DNA of 64,000 nucleotides from Ctenosaura bakeri (taxonomy: Eukaryota > Chordata > Lepidosauria > Squamata > Iguanidae): contig CAOLHI010001434.1 of the NCBI GenBank assembly GCA_948474755.1, positions 62,001-126,000 on the forward strand. The letters are read 5' to 3'. Position numbers and translations under genes: made by a program. Within the stretch, counting starts at the first letter, position 1, and each line of letters starts with the position of its first letter. Positions 13,069 through 25,189 of the stretch are shown here, one piece after another. The notes below the pieces were generated by a model. The model did not search any database, was not told the origin of the DNA, and saw only the letters and a list, made by a program, of their open reading frames with translations.

Positions 13069-13460
13069 GGCCCTTTCTGCACCTTACCTTTTTCCGGCAC
13101 TGGGGTGCGGAGATCACATGAGCAGTCTTCGGTGAGAGGCTCTCATGTCCCTGCTGCTTTAGCTCCGCACGAGCTGCCTGCTTATGCGAGAGCCCCGCCT
13201 CTTCCTTCCACAGTGTTGCCTGGGAGTTTCCCAGGCTGTGCTGGGGCAGGAAGCACAACCGGCATGGCTCCAGAGGCTCTGCATGCCAGGTAAGTGTGTG
13301 CAGGGCCTGGAAGCAATGCACAATCATGCATCATTTTTGGCTTCCAGCCGAAATGCCCCGAAGCATCACGCAGTTGTGAGTGTGTTGTGCACATCACTCC
13401 TCACAATTGTGCAACACTCCATGCACCCTTTCATGTGGCAAATGCTGTGTGGAAAGGGCC
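13069..13460 (+). mobile_element. GC-rich MITE, PIF/Harbinger-like, family 2, copy A
   Basis: A 392 bp GC-rich element with termini GGCCCTTTC..GAAAGGGCC, flanked by a 3 bp ATG at 13066-13068 and 13461-13463. Copy B at 31015-31434 matches it along its length: the same CTGCACCTTACC start, the same central CAGGTAAGTG and the same subterminal inverted repeats (GTTGTGAG..CTCACAAT near 13372-13407). A perfect 8 bp hairpin, GCCTGGGA/TCCCAGGC, lies at 13218-13236. It has no coding capacity of its own. The open frames over it on both strands follow from its GC richness and inverted structure. Confidence 0.75.
13214..13289 (+). other. Exon-like 76-nt segment inside MITE copy A
   Basis: A pyrimidine-rich tract ends in CCACAG at 13208-13213. 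Then come 76 nt closing in GCCAG, followed directly by the donor GTAAGT at 13290-13295. Copy B has the same arrangement with the same 76-nt length. The sites match vertebrate acceptor and donor consensus. Whether they are ever used is unknown. A length of 76 would shift a reading frame. Confidence 0.4.
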
Positions 13461-13463
13461 ATG

Positions 13464-14530
13464 GTAAGGCAAACTAAACTGGTCCAAGAATGCAACAGGA
13501 AAGAGCAAAGATCAAGGTATGACTTAAGCCTGCTTTAGAAACTGTACTTCAGTGTTCTTCTGGTGCTCATGGGGAGAGCACAACAACATTGCGGGCAAGT
13601 ATTGACTAGCCCTTGGCATGGCATCCATGTACATGACGCACACACATACAAATGAGAGGGAGAGAGGGAGAAAAGAAAGTGGAGCTGAGCATTTGAATAT
13701 ACAATTGTATGCACAAACATTATGCCCTTAAGACGTTCATGCTATATGCCTGGATGCTCAGACTACTTGGCACAACCCTTCTCCTTATCCTCAGAGTAAG
13801 ACAATGTGTGAGTAAAACTTTCAGTAAGCCTCTAAACTCAGATGGATTCAAACAACACATGGTATCATTTTCACAGTTCTCTAGCTTGCATAGGAAAAAG
13901 AAATGCAGCCAACAGTCAGGAAACTGTAGAGGCTGACAGCTTCTCCAAATGTGAGCTAGGTTGGTGTGAAACCTCAGTGAAAGGTTAAAACAGAATGGGC
14001 AGATGTTTTCTATTTTCTCCTTAAATTAAAGGAAAACAAAACCTTCCTTAATCATTTATCAGAATCTTCCCCACAAATTAGCCAAAAGGCACAGTTCTCA
14101 AATGCATTTCACAATTCCTTGAGAATGGGGAAATATTTTTGGCATATCAATAATTCAATGGGGATTAAATTCTACCTGAGAGTCATTTCCAGGCACATTG
14201 TCTATTTTATTCTGGACACTAAGAAAGACCTTGAAAAGTTTAAAAAGTGAAAAATATTTAGAATTTTTTTCTCATGTGAGGAACCTGAACCATTCAATAC
14301 CCATGAACTGAGTTAGGTACCTCAAAGAAATACAACATTGTAATGTGTCATATTGCACCATCTATTCTCTCTGCCCAATTGTACATTTTACAAAACATTT
14401 TTCAAAATCAAAGAGAAACTCTTTATAACTTTTCAAAAAACAAGATCCACAATCACAGACTAACACAAGAGAAAGATGCCTGCTTATTTCTATTTGAACT
14501 ACTTTTATCTAGAAAACAGATCTTAACCAA
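13464..14530. other. No gene seen
   Basis: The block is AT-rich with no recognised domain, RNA gene or repeat family. Short frames at 13709-13936 and 14343-14558 show no signature. Confidence 0.4.
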
Positions 14531-15753
14531 TATCCATATTGGGAAGAGATTCAAATAATTCCATATTTTACTCAGACATGGCAAAATCAGCTAGAAAAGA
14601 AAAACTGAATGGTAAAACACCATGAGAGAAAGTGTGGTCTGAAGAAGAGAGTAAAAAGTCAAAAAACAGCTCTTATGGTAAGTCTCCAGTGCACAAGGAC
14701 ATTGTTTAATAAGCAGTGAGGACCATTTCTGATAGCCTTGACAAGCTATCTTAAATGCTGATTTATGCTGATACTGGTAAGGATGTACTAAGAAGAGACA
14801 TACTCAGGTAATAATGAATATTCTTAAGATTTAATAAGGAGAATAACCTTTGAATGCCTGTATAGTCACAGATGCCTCTTTAAGAGATGTGTAATTCCTC
14901 AATAGTTGTGAATGTACAACTTAATGGATAACAAGCTAAATTATATTGTTAAGATGTTTAAGAGTAACAAAGAACAGAATTCTGTATATGTAAAAGCCTT
15001 TATACAATGTCTGTATAATGCCTTAGCAGGCATTATGAAAAACTATGGAAAGTGTGGAGAACCTGATGGCTGTGATGGATGAAAGGCTATGTTAAATGGT
15101 TTAATGACTAATTACTACCAAGCCTGTTACAGAGCTGAATAGAGACATGAAGCTGCTATGAAATGTCTTTCTGAAAGTGAACATCTGGAAGCAATATGAT
15201 CCAATGTAATGCAATTCAATAATGGCCTACCTGTAATGCATTGTAATGAAACTAAGTGCCCAGGCATTGCTATGGCTATGTTTCTCCCTAAAGGAAATGT
15301 TTATATATTTGTGAGCTTATAATAAATAGCCCAAAAGAATACTAAAGACCCTGTTAATTTCCATGTAAAGATTCTAAAATTCCAGTACTTAAGGATGTTT
15401 ACGTGGAATATTGATGTTGACTCTGCCTGTCTGATTTAATCACAATCAAGAGTTAGGCAAACAGATTTTGATAAAGTTAACCCCAGACAGAATACATAAT
15501 AAGCTGACAAATGGCAAGGATCCTCAGTCCTTCAGTCTAAGACATAGGGTGGGAAGCCAGGCCTGATTCATTAAACACACAAACACACCTAACTTCTAAA
15601 GTTGTAGTCTGAAGTGGGAGATTTGTGTTGAGGGGAGGAAGTTTCTTAAACTGTTTCCCGCATGCTGTTTTGCCATTAAGATTTTCCTTTCCAGCTGATT
15701 TACCATATCTGGGTAAAATATGGAATTATTCAAACCTCTTCCCAATATGGATA
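14531..15753. repeat. 1.2 kb unit bounded by ~93 bp inverted arms
   Basis: The segment at 14531-14624 is the inverted complement of 15661-15753, with about 12 differences and one single-base gap, mostly transitions. Shared blocks include ATCCATATTGGGAAGAG and AATAATTCCATATTTTAC. The ~1 kb interior (14625-15660) is AT-rich and carries no intact frame. It could be a DNA transposon with long terminal inverted repeats, a DIRS-type remnant, or two copies of one short repeat that landed in opposite orientation. I do not recognise the family. Confidence 0.55.
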
Positions 15754-16675
15754 AGCCCATTCAGCTAATCAATTGACCAATCAAAATAAACCATACCAGA
15801 GAGGTTCACTACCTTTACTTATCTCTATCACATGAACGGACATTTTTTATCTATAACCCCACCTGAGGTCCAGTAGAAGTTGTAACTGTCCTATTTGCTT
15901 CAGCTAAAGTTATGACAAAAGTTCATTCTGTGATCAGGCTAGTAGCTCTCTGCTTCTTTTGAGTACAAGTTTGTAGGCATTTTGTATTTACATTCCAGAG
16001 GATCTGACATTTATCCCAGACTGTCATTACAAGTGAGACTAGTTTTCTGCTGTCACACACTCATAATTTCAGAATTAACGGCTTGCATGAGTTCTTATGC
16101 CATTTATATTACACTGTATAGGTTAAATTTCATTCTTTGAAGAAATGTGAGCAGGCCAGAAGTTGGCAACCAAATATCTCTGTCCTGTAACATAAAGGAT
16201 ACTTTAAAAACCAAAAGAGCTACCACATCATCAGCCTGTCAAATTAATAAATAATGTGATCAAGATTTCAAAGGGTCTATTTAACTGCAAATGCATTCCA
16301 CAACAAGGAACAAAGTGAACTGGCATATGCAACTTTAAACAGGACAGAGAATTTCACAAGTTTCAGCATCTGTTAGAAGCTATGACTTTGGCTTCTGTGT
16401 ATTTACATTGCTCTTGTTCAGCTCTTGGAATTAACTATATCTACCTGAAGAGAAGAGATACCAAAATTGGAAGAAGTACATCATATGGTTCTCTTACTAG
16501 ATTGGCTAATCTTTGTTACTTCTTTTGGGTGGATAGCAAGTGAGAGGGTGAGAGAGAACTTTCTGGAGCATAAGAGTTTGCAGAGATTGTGGAGCAGTTG
16601 AACAGCTGGATTTAAGTAAGAAGAAAAAAAGGAAGAATGGAAAAAGAGGATGAAAATATGAATCTTAAAATAGAA
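15754..16675. other. No gene seen
   Basis: AT-rich sequence without recognised features up to the L1 fragment. Confidence 0.4.
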
Positions 16676-16679
16676 AGGG

Positions 16680-17372
16680 CTGGGGAGACACCTGAAAGAT
16701 TGAAAACAATAACAAAAAATGTAAACAGAAAATGTTGGAAATGTGATGAAAAGGAGGGGTCCTTTTTTCATATGTGGTGGACCTGTAAGGTAGCAAGAAA
16801 ATTCTGGAAGGAAATACATGACGAAATTCAAAGAATGTATAGTTTAAACTTTAAAACGAAGCCAGAATTTTATTTGTTAAACATGTCAGGGCAACAAAGA
16901 GAAATAAGATCTCATCAGAAGACATTGTTATATGTGCTGCAAGATTGATATATGCACAATATTGGAAAGAAAGAAACTATGTTGATATAAAAGAAAGGAA
17001 ATTAAAAGTTCTGGATATGGTAGAGATAGAAAAGCTAACTTTCCCACTTAAAAATAAGCCAATCCAGAACACTGAAAGAGAATGGAAAGAAGGTCTGAAC
17101 TGGATAAAGACATAGAATTAGAAAAGGAAGGAATAAAGAAAGATTGTTGGTAATGTAAGCTAATAATGTTATAGGTAAACTATTAAGTTGTAATGTAATA
17201 ATCTTAAATGTAACAATGTAAGACTGTCTTTTAAACAGAAACAATGTATGAATGGAATGTAAACACAGACTCAACTGGAAAGAAAGACGCTTGGAAGTGG
17301 GGAAAAGTTTTTTTTTTTTAACTTAAACATCAATAAAATATATATTTAAAAAAAGAAGAAGAAAGAGTTGGG
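16680..17372 (+). mobile_element. L1 LINE 3' end (ORF2 C-terminus and 3' tail)
   Basis: An open frame at 16637-16948 carries the C-terminal cysteine motif of L1 ORF2. In that frame Cys33, Cys36, His45 and Cys50 form a C-x2-C-x8-H-x4-C pattern around HMWWTCK, the diagnostic L1 HMWW block. After a frameshift near 16940 the L1-like sequence continues in another frame (AARLIYAQYWKERNY). L1 ORF2 supplies endonuclease and reverse transcriptase for retrotransposition; only the last ~200 codons remain. The 3' end has an adenine-rich tail near 17330-17370, and the element is 5'-truncated, as most L1 copies are. It is not functional. Confidence 0.85.
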
Positions 17373-17845
17373 GAGAGAATGATATCTTTGCTTAGTAGGA
17401 AGTCAGTGTACTCAAACAGCCCAGGCCCATTCAGAATTTCATAAACTTAATTGGTATGTAGGATCATTCTATCCACTTTTGATAATCCCATTTACTTCAG
17501 ATGATCCAACAGAGAAATAATCTTTGGGTCTCTAAGATATATTGGCACACCTTAGTCCAGTTTTTAAACCCAGGATTCATTTATTTTAAATGTATGAGTG
17601 AAGGAATTGCTTTCCTACCAAAAGATTACTACACAATGGAGGGCCTGCATGCTCCTGTGAGGCAAGAGGCTAGGCTGATGGCAGCAGTACTGCTGGTAGG
17701 GTCTCCGACATCACACAGGCTGAGGAGCCAGACTAAATGTGCCAAACAGCTACTGGGAAGAGAATATCTCAGCGACAACAACAGTGGGGCATCATAGCTA
17801 ACACTTCTTGCTACTGCACAGAGAGAGACATGGTAAACCCCTTTT
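17373..17845. other. No gene seen
   Basis: A 98-codon frame at 17501-17797 has no recognisable domain. Nothing else stands out between the L1 tail and the BovB copy. Confidence 0.35.
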
Positions 17846-17849
17846 GAAT

Positions 17850-19145
17850 GTCTTTTACCATAAAAACCCTATGGTGATACAATCCTAGGTCACATGGCAC
17901 TTGAGAAGCTAATGGAGTACAACAGTGGACAACTGCAAGAAGTGCTTTGAGTAATTACACAACTCAACTCAAGCCAGAATGTTCTTCAGCTGTTGATGTA
18001 AGGTTGTTCAGTGGTGGAAGGAAAGTCCAAAGCTGAACAACACATATTATAGGAAAATGGAATATGAGAAGCATGAATCAGGGAAAGATAGGTAACAAAA
18101 TGGGACATATAAACATTGAAATACTTGGGGTGAGTCAGCTAAAGTGGAGAGGAATGACATTTTGAGTCAGGCAATTACACACTGTTTTCCTCAGGAAATG
18201 AAAATCTAAGAAGAAATGGAGTGGCATTAATAGTGAAGAAAGATGTAACAAAGCAGTCAAAAGATACAATGCAAAGTCTGACCAAATTATATCAATAAGA
18301 TTTCAGGGAAAACCCACCAATATAACTGTAATCCAAGTTTATGTTCCAATTGCAGAATAAGAAGAAACTGAAAGATTTTATTTTGGAGTATAAGAGGAAA
18401 TTGATCACAACCAAAATAGGACTTTCTTGTTAATCAGAGGTGACTGGAATGCAGAAGTACGAAACAAGGCAGATTGTAGGAAAATTCAGCCTAGGATCAA
18501 GAAAACAAGCAGGAGAGTGACTGATTGAATCTTGCGAGACCAACAGTTTGCTCATTCCAAACATATACTTCAAGAAAAGAAAGGGGCACATAAACATCAC
18601 CTCACAGCCAGTACAGAAACCCAGTACACTACATCATTGGAAGCAGGGGGTGCTGAAGCTTCATTCTCTCTGCAAAAATAAGAACAGGGGCAGATTGTGA
18701 CACAGACCATGAAACTCTTCAAGTATTTAAGGACAGATGAGAAACAAAGGCAAAAGTTGACATACATAGAGTCAGAACCCTTAATACAACTGTTCCATGA
18801 CTTGCACACTGTTTGCTGACCACTATAATAAGCAATGCAGGGAAACACACAATAACAAGAAAGCAAATCAAGCCTGAACTCTCCTAAACGCCAAGATCAC
18901 TAAACTGAAAACTGTTGGACTTTGGATGTAGAATGAGAAGACATGACTCACTAAAAAAGATGTTTGGCAACTTAGAAGGCAGTAAGAAAAGAGGAAGACT
19001 GCATTACAGTTTGATAGGCACAGTCAAGGAAGTCACAGTCCTGAGTCAGCAAGACCTGAGCAGGGCTGTTGATGATAGGGTGACTTGGAGGTCTTATTTG
19101 TAGAGTTGCCATAAGTGGAACCTTATGGCAGTTCAGAACAACAAC
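17850..19145 (+). mobile_element. RTE-BovB LINE, internally deleted
   Basis: The sequence encodes, with breaks, the N-terminal AP-like endonuclease of BovB: INIEILGVSQLKWRG near 18110-18155 and the catalytic-type block GDWNAEV near 18440-18460. By about 18870 it has jumped to the BovB 3' end (minor RT remnants, then the CATGACTCACT and GACCTGAGCAGGGC blocks), ending GTTGCCATAAGTGGAAC...CAGAACAACAACT at 19105-19145. Nearly the whole reverse-transcriptase domain is missing. In squamates BovB encodes one long endonuclease-RT protein and spreads by target-primed reverse transcription. This copy has frame breaks and is dead. Its 5' limit is approximate. Confidence 0.85.
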
Positions 19146-19619
19146 TGCCTTGTTTCACTAGATTCACAATGCTAGATTAAGATATTTAAATAAATAAGTT
19201 TTAAGGCAACATGGGTCCAGAGAATACTGGGGTTGCGAGACCTTTAAAACTAGAGAGCCAATGGGCTCTGCCAATGTTTTTACCAGACCAAACTTATTAA
19301 TTGGAAGTGGGGAAACAGAAAGGATTCAGTTATAGAGGAAAATGTTCTGCATATGCCCAGAGGCTCTCAAACATTTTCTGATTAAGAATTCATCATCCTT
19401 GGTCCGGTGAGTGAAGTTTGTAGCTATCTGGATAGTGCTATAGCTGTTGTTTTTTTAGTGCCCTTTAATTGAAATAATTTGCTCTTTATTATCCTGTAAC
19501 TAACAAGACATTGGAAGAGCAGGTGAAGTGTCCATGTTGATAGGGTAGAAAGGAAAAAGAGAAGCAAATGAGTGAAAAACTGAATTGAACAGGCTGTAGA
19601 GTGAGACACCATAGTTTGG
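19146..19619. other. No gene seen
   Basis: No recognised features. Confidence 0.35.
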
Positions 19620-19705
19620 AACAGCCTCTCCTAACCTGACAGTTCCCAGATGTGTTGGACTCCCACTGTTCCCTGATAAAATCATATTATGGGTTTTGTA
19701 GCTCG
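19620..19705. mobile_element. Short palindromic MITE fragment, hAT-like
   Basis: The stretch with CCCAGATGTGTTGGACTCCC (19646-19665) followed by a GGGTTTTGTAG-type complement is the pattern of a very common palindromic squamate MITE usually placed in hAT. No clear 8 bp target duplication is visible. A related copy lies at 56424-56550. Confidence 0.45.
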
Positions 19706-20196
19706 TGTGTGTTAAAAAATAAACAGTTTGAATGCAGACAACAGGGCTCTCTTTGTCCTTTTAAAGAGTCAGTAAACAAATACACTCCTCTAAGACCAAC
19801 AGCAACAGCTCCCATGCCTTTCTCTATATATCTGATGGTCTGAATCCAACATCAATGTTTTTATCACTGAGTTAATAAAGACACTTCAACTAATTACAAC
19901 ATTTCAGTTATTAGTATTGGTGGTAGTGAACTAATTTTCCAATTTCTAAGCAATCTTCAAACCATATATTCCAAGCTCTGTTCTTGTTTGGAATATTGTG
20001 ATATATATCTGTGGCAAGTTACAAAAAAGAGCTTGATATGGTCTACTTAGTAGAGTGGTGTCTGCATTTCTTCAATTAGAAATGCACCATTTGCTCCTGG
20101 AAAATATTCAAGGACAGAAGAGATGGCCAAAAACTGTTCTACCTTTGTTTTGAACAGCTGGCTAACATTTGATTGTGCCAGTTTTGTCCTTTTCAT

Positions 20197-20230
<34 letters not shown>

Positions 20231-22655
20231 TTGCTTGCTTGTTCTTCCTGTTTATAAGCAGATTTAATGAATCTGGATGGCAGTCCTTGCCATAGTGGGG
20301 GATATATGAAGTTTTTGTTTTCATTTTTTTAGCTACATGAACAGAAAAAAAATATAACCACAATTAAAGAGAAGTGTCTGGAGTATAACAAGTTTCTGAA
20401 CAGTTTTAGGGCAAAACTGGGGAAAGTATTCTGAACGATGTTGGCCTAAAGAAGCATAAGTTCTCACAATAAAGCTCCTTAGGTTTTACCATCTGTTCTT
20501 GCCTTTACCTCCACCTGGTCTATGCAGGGGGCTGTTTGTAGCGACTTCTCATTACAGACTTCACTTGAAAAAAAGGGAGGGGGAATCAGGAAAAGAGAAA
20601 GGAACCCATTGTTCTGATGTGTGTCTAAAAGAAACTTGTTTGATGGTGGTAATAAAATGTTCCAGGCAGTGCCAGAAATTGCCAGAAAATAGTTCAGGAC
20701 AACAGAAACACCAGTTACCCTAAGAGGTGGGGGACTTTGAGGTCCACCTGCAATGCCAGTATCTCTTCAGGATTTGGAGAATTATAGCTTAAAGGAAGCC
20801 TATAAGAGGAGGGTAGCTGCACAATCTCTCCACCTGTGTATACCAGTACTAGCTGTAGAGAGGATTCTAGTTAAAAACTAAACAGAGTATTTTTGGAATT
20901 AAGAAACACACAAGAAATCAGACATTCTTAAGAACCATACAAGGCTATGGGAAGTGAGGCAAAAAAGGCTGGATAGAGAGAGATTGGGTGGATAGGATGA
21001 TGGTTACCAGTCCTGAGGCAGAAGGTCAAAGCAGAGTGTTTCATAATGCATTTGAGGGTAGCACAGAGGAATGGGAGCCTGGGGTACCATGTGCAGCATA
21101 ATATCTATTACAAGTTGTTGGGACTGAAGTTTGAGTTTTTATACCCTATTTTCTACCTTGAAGGAGGGTACATGGACAAAGCAGTAATTATTTTCTCATA
21201 GAACTGACAAAGGAGTCTGGAATGGGCTGATTGTCTTAACTCCAGGTGACAAAACATTGATGGGAGTCATGTCAATCTCTTAATGACTAGTCGGGCAGGT
21301 GATTTAGGAAAGATTTCTATAGGACAACGTCTCAGGATGGTCTCTGATTATTTTTACCTGGGCAGTTTCACCTTCTATTGTTCTCAGGAGTGCTCATAGC
21401 TTACAGTCTTGAAAGGATTATCTCAAACTCATTAACATTGGGCTTTCCCATCAAATCTTCTCTGAATTTATGACCTGAGCATGTATGAGGTCATCCTGAC
21501 CTGATGACATGCTTACAGCCAGCACATTTTTAAACATGTTTTTCAGCCATAAATATGTCAAACTATAAAAAACAGTACATCCCAGAATGGGGTTGTATGG
21601 TGTGGCAGCACATTATTTAGATATTTAAAAAAATAAAAAACAAACAAGCAGACAAGCAAACAATCTAGAACTAGAACAACAAATACCATAACCTCCAGCA
21701 ACCTCCCACACATTTGGAGCATCTTGAGGAGTCAACTATGCTATTCATCTTAATTTCTTCTGTGAAAGACAATGTCTATTTCAATCTCAAGATGTTAGTG
21801 CTTTGAAAAGTAATTCAATATGAGCTCTAAAACATTAGTTAGGGTTTGAATGGGAAGCAAGGAGAAAGAATTTTTACTTATTTATATGAATTAAAATATT
21901 GGATTTCCCACCATGTTCCATTATATTTCATGTTTCGTCATGAATATGAGTATTCTGGGAAATCATTATATCCAGCTTCTGCTGAGAGAGACAAAGAGAG
22001 AGAGATGGGGTGTTGACATAATTCCTTAGTGTGATTCCTCCTCATCAGACATGTCTCCCAACATTTCCATCTCTAACCTCAGACATTTTAGGTATGATGC
22101 TACAGAATGTCCACCACAGTTTTTTTTTCTTCACTGTCTAGCTATTAGTGTCTTCTTCTTTGTCAATCAGGAGCTTTCCAAAGTCTCAGACATAGGTCTC
22201 TAATTGTAGAGAAGACCATCTTACATCTCCCCTAGAACAGTTTGTAAAATGTCCCTAGTGTAAAATATAGTTTGACCTTCTGTCAGAGGACTTTCTCAGC
22301 TCAGATTCTTGAACTGTGTTTAGCATTTTAACTGAAGAGGCCAGGGACTGAGCCTGGTGACTTCTATTTTCAAAGCATTTATTATAATACAGAGTAATAG
22401 CCTGTCTTCATTGCTCACATATAATAAATATATTCATGTGCTGAAGAAAATACATTATCTTGTGCATGCTAACTACACTTTGGTCTCTGTCCAAGTCATC
22501 TGTGTACTCAGTTATATGAAATCTTATCCAGATACTTCTTTGGAGCCCTGAAACACAGTTTTAATTAATGTCTCCTTCCACTAAACATTACGGATACCCC
22601 TGATTCAGTAGTCTCCCCCTAAAATAGGTACTTATCCCCCGAGTATGTGTTTTGT
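19706..22655. other. No gene seen; contains one AC microsatellite
   Basis: No recognisable coding or repeat family apart from the (AC)n tract at 20199-20228. Confidence 0.4.
20199..20228. repeat. (AC)15 microsatellite
   Basis: An uninterrupted AC dinucleotide run of about 30 bp. Confidence 0.95.
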
Positions 22656-22920
22656 TTGGCATTGCTCATAAACAGCAGCAGCACTGCTGTCAAGTTATCA
22701 AGATCAGAGGCAGCTTCAGGGAACTTACCAAAGGGAGGGAAATTAACAAAGCTGAAGTGAAATTAACATGCTCTTTGACAGGCTAACAAGCTCATTACGC
22801 TATCTCAGTAATAACTGACACATAGTAAAGCACCACAGCTCCCGAAAGCAGCTAAGTAACCTGTGGAGAAGGAAGAACACTCACAGATCACAGCAGGAAA
22901 GCTAGTTACAGACTGATCAA
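22655..22920. promoter_or_regulatory. Candidate conserved noncoding element
   Basis: The block has no repeats and moderate GC. It carries CAGCAGCAGCACTGCTG near 22674 and AAATTAACA-type cores at 22740-22770. It looks enhancer-like by composition only. Confidence 0.15.
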
Positions 22921-24080
22921 TTAAGCCTGGGTTCCTTCCAACCTATTGCTTTGTGGCTTCAAACCCATGGGAAGTCATAGCTGTGAAGTCATCACTTTCC
23001 AGCAGTATACACATTCAGACATTCCCAGGAAGCCAGTCTTTTTAAATCTCATATATACACTGTTCTGGTGCACATTCCCCCATAAATTCACTCTGTCCTG
23101 TTTCTTGAATAATATATGTTTTCTTTACTTTAAAGAATCTCTGAATTAAAATTTGTATTTAAACTGGATTCAAACATCTGGTAAGTGCAAAAGCCAGTTG
23201 ATAACTAAGATATTTTTTGCTCATTAATGTGAAACATGTGGATCAGATCTGTTTGTGATGGTGTTCAAAAAAATTGAATTACCCAATAATTGGTCCATAG
23301 ATGATCTAATTACATCCATATCTGTATCTCTTGCTTGATGGTAAAAGACTTTGTGAGCAACAGTCAAGAACTGATGGTGTCAAGAGAGGGAACATTACAA
23401 ATCCAGTCAGAACATTTGAACTATACAATAATAAGAGTCTATAGACTAAATGAGACCTTCACCATCTCAATGGGAATAAAAAGTTCCATTAGGATAGTGG
23501 TATGCAAAAAAAAAAAAAGGGGGGGGATCAGCTGGTATTTGTAAATGCCAGTTGAAGAATGGTTGGCTTAGCTCCTCCTCTCCATTCCCAGGAGGGAAAT
23601 ATTGGCTGAGAGTGCTTGTAAGACCAAAATGAGCTGTAATCCTGGGAACTCTAATACCATTGGCAAATGCCAACTGAGAATGAGTAAGGAATACCTGCTA
23701 TCTCCAGTGAGTGTTACTCTTGAGAGGTGATCTGAAATTGCAGGGGCTCTGTTCCCAGGTGGCTAGCTCAAGGATGAGCTATTCAAGGATGAGAAGTTTT
23801 TATCTGGGAAATCTTTGTGAGTTAGATGGTGAAATTGTATAGGCTAGAATTGGACTACCAGCCAGAGGACCCCCTCTCTGATAACCAAACACATGAAAAC
23901 TGTTCTTCCATCCAGTTATCTTTGCTGCAAGATTTCTCACATTTTTAACTTTTCCTTGAAACTGCTGAGTTTGAATAATCAGTCTTTTGGTTGGAATAGT
24001 ATAAAAATGTTGTTGATATCCCATTTTTTCTCTTTTCTACCATCCATTACTGAGAAGATAAAAGCTGTTTTGAAGTGGAT
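22921..24080. other. No gene seen
   Basis: Short frames with no domain. A poly(A)-poly(G) junction lies at 23506-23527. Confidence 0.35.
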
Positions 24081-24084
24081 GGGG

Positions 24085-25185
24085 GCAAATGAACTGAAAT
24101 CTAATTCCCAATGCTTTTTAACACGTATATGAAACCATAGGAAGAGATCATCCAGAGGCATGGGGCGGGGTGCTATCAGTATGCTAATGACATCCAAATA
24201 TATTTGTCCACACCTTTAAAAACAGCTTCTGCTAAGGATAATGTGTCCCCTTTCAATGAATGCTTGAAGTAGATAATGGGCTGGATAAAGAAAAAGAAAT
24301 TGAAACTGAATCTAGACAAGACAGAGGTGCTTACTACTAAGGATCCTAATCTGGGTTTGGAGATGTGTCAAGCAGTTCTGTTCCTTTTTTTTTCCCCAGA
24401 ACCGGACAGGGTCACATTGCCTCTAAAAGACTGTGTTCACAGTTTGAGAGTGTTCCTGGATCTATCCCTCCAAATGTCAACTCAGATAGATGTAACAGTC
24501 AGGAGTGTTTATGATCAGCTTCAGCTGATACACCGACTGCACCCCTTCCTAGAATTGGATGACCTACAGATGGTAGTACACATGCTGGTAACCTGAAGGC
24601 TAGACTTCTGCAATGAGCTGTGCATTGGACTACCTTCGTACCAAGTTCAGAAACTCCAACTGGTCCAAAATATGGTTACAAGTACTTTTGAGAAGTGAAC
24701 ATATCAAAAATCACTCCACTGATTGCCAATTAGTTTCCAGAAAAAGTACAAAGTGTGGGTTATTACCTTTAAAGCTCTACATCGTTTAGGTCCGAGTTAC
24801 CTACAGGATCACCTTCTCCAATACAATCCACCTCATACACTCAAGTCTTATGGGTGCCATTTACTTAAGCTGGCTAGGACTAGACTGTCAATGGTCACCC
24901 AGAGGAAATCCTCATCAACTACCCCAAACTGTTGGTGGAAGAGATTTGATAGCAAAATATACTGTCTGAATTTAAAAAAATAATAATAAAGACCTATCTC
25001 TTCCGACAGGCCTACCCAGTCTATTTTTAATTTAATTTCTAATTTTAATAATGATGCATTTCAATGATGATATATTTGTATTTTAAATGGTTTTATAGGT
25101 TTTATTGTATTTGAACTTGTGATGCATTTTTAATTGTATTCTAATTTGTGTTGTGCCCCATTTCCCACTGCCCTTGCTCCGTTAA
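24085..25185 (+). mobile_element. L2-like LINE, 3' half of the reverse transcriptase and 3' UTR
   Basis: In broken frames the sequence gives PMLFNTYMKP near 24110-24140, then YAND near 24175-24190 where the family has the catalytic YADD. The open frame 24276-24596 follows with KLKLNLDKTEVL, a typical post-palm block. The next pieces are DYLPSYQVQKLQLVQN-type sequence near 24630-24670 and the frame 24723-24983 with ITFKALHRLGPSYLQDHL. The thumb and connection part of an L2-clade RT reads in this order. The 3' UTR is AT-rich (25020-25160). Asp to Asn in the YADD box, plus stops and frameshifts, make it inactive. L2 clade is my best reading; a related CR1-group clade is possible. Confidence 0.8.
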
Positions 25186-25189
25186 CCTT

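Noticed and set aside
13000..13477. Several GC-rich frames on both strands
   Set aside because: They fall in MITE copy A, whose inverted, GC-rich sequence opens frames on both strands; no protein family.
14850..15440. A ~190-codon run with several stops inside the inverted-arm unit
   Set aside because: The number of stops is close to that expected for random AT-rich DNA; no motif.
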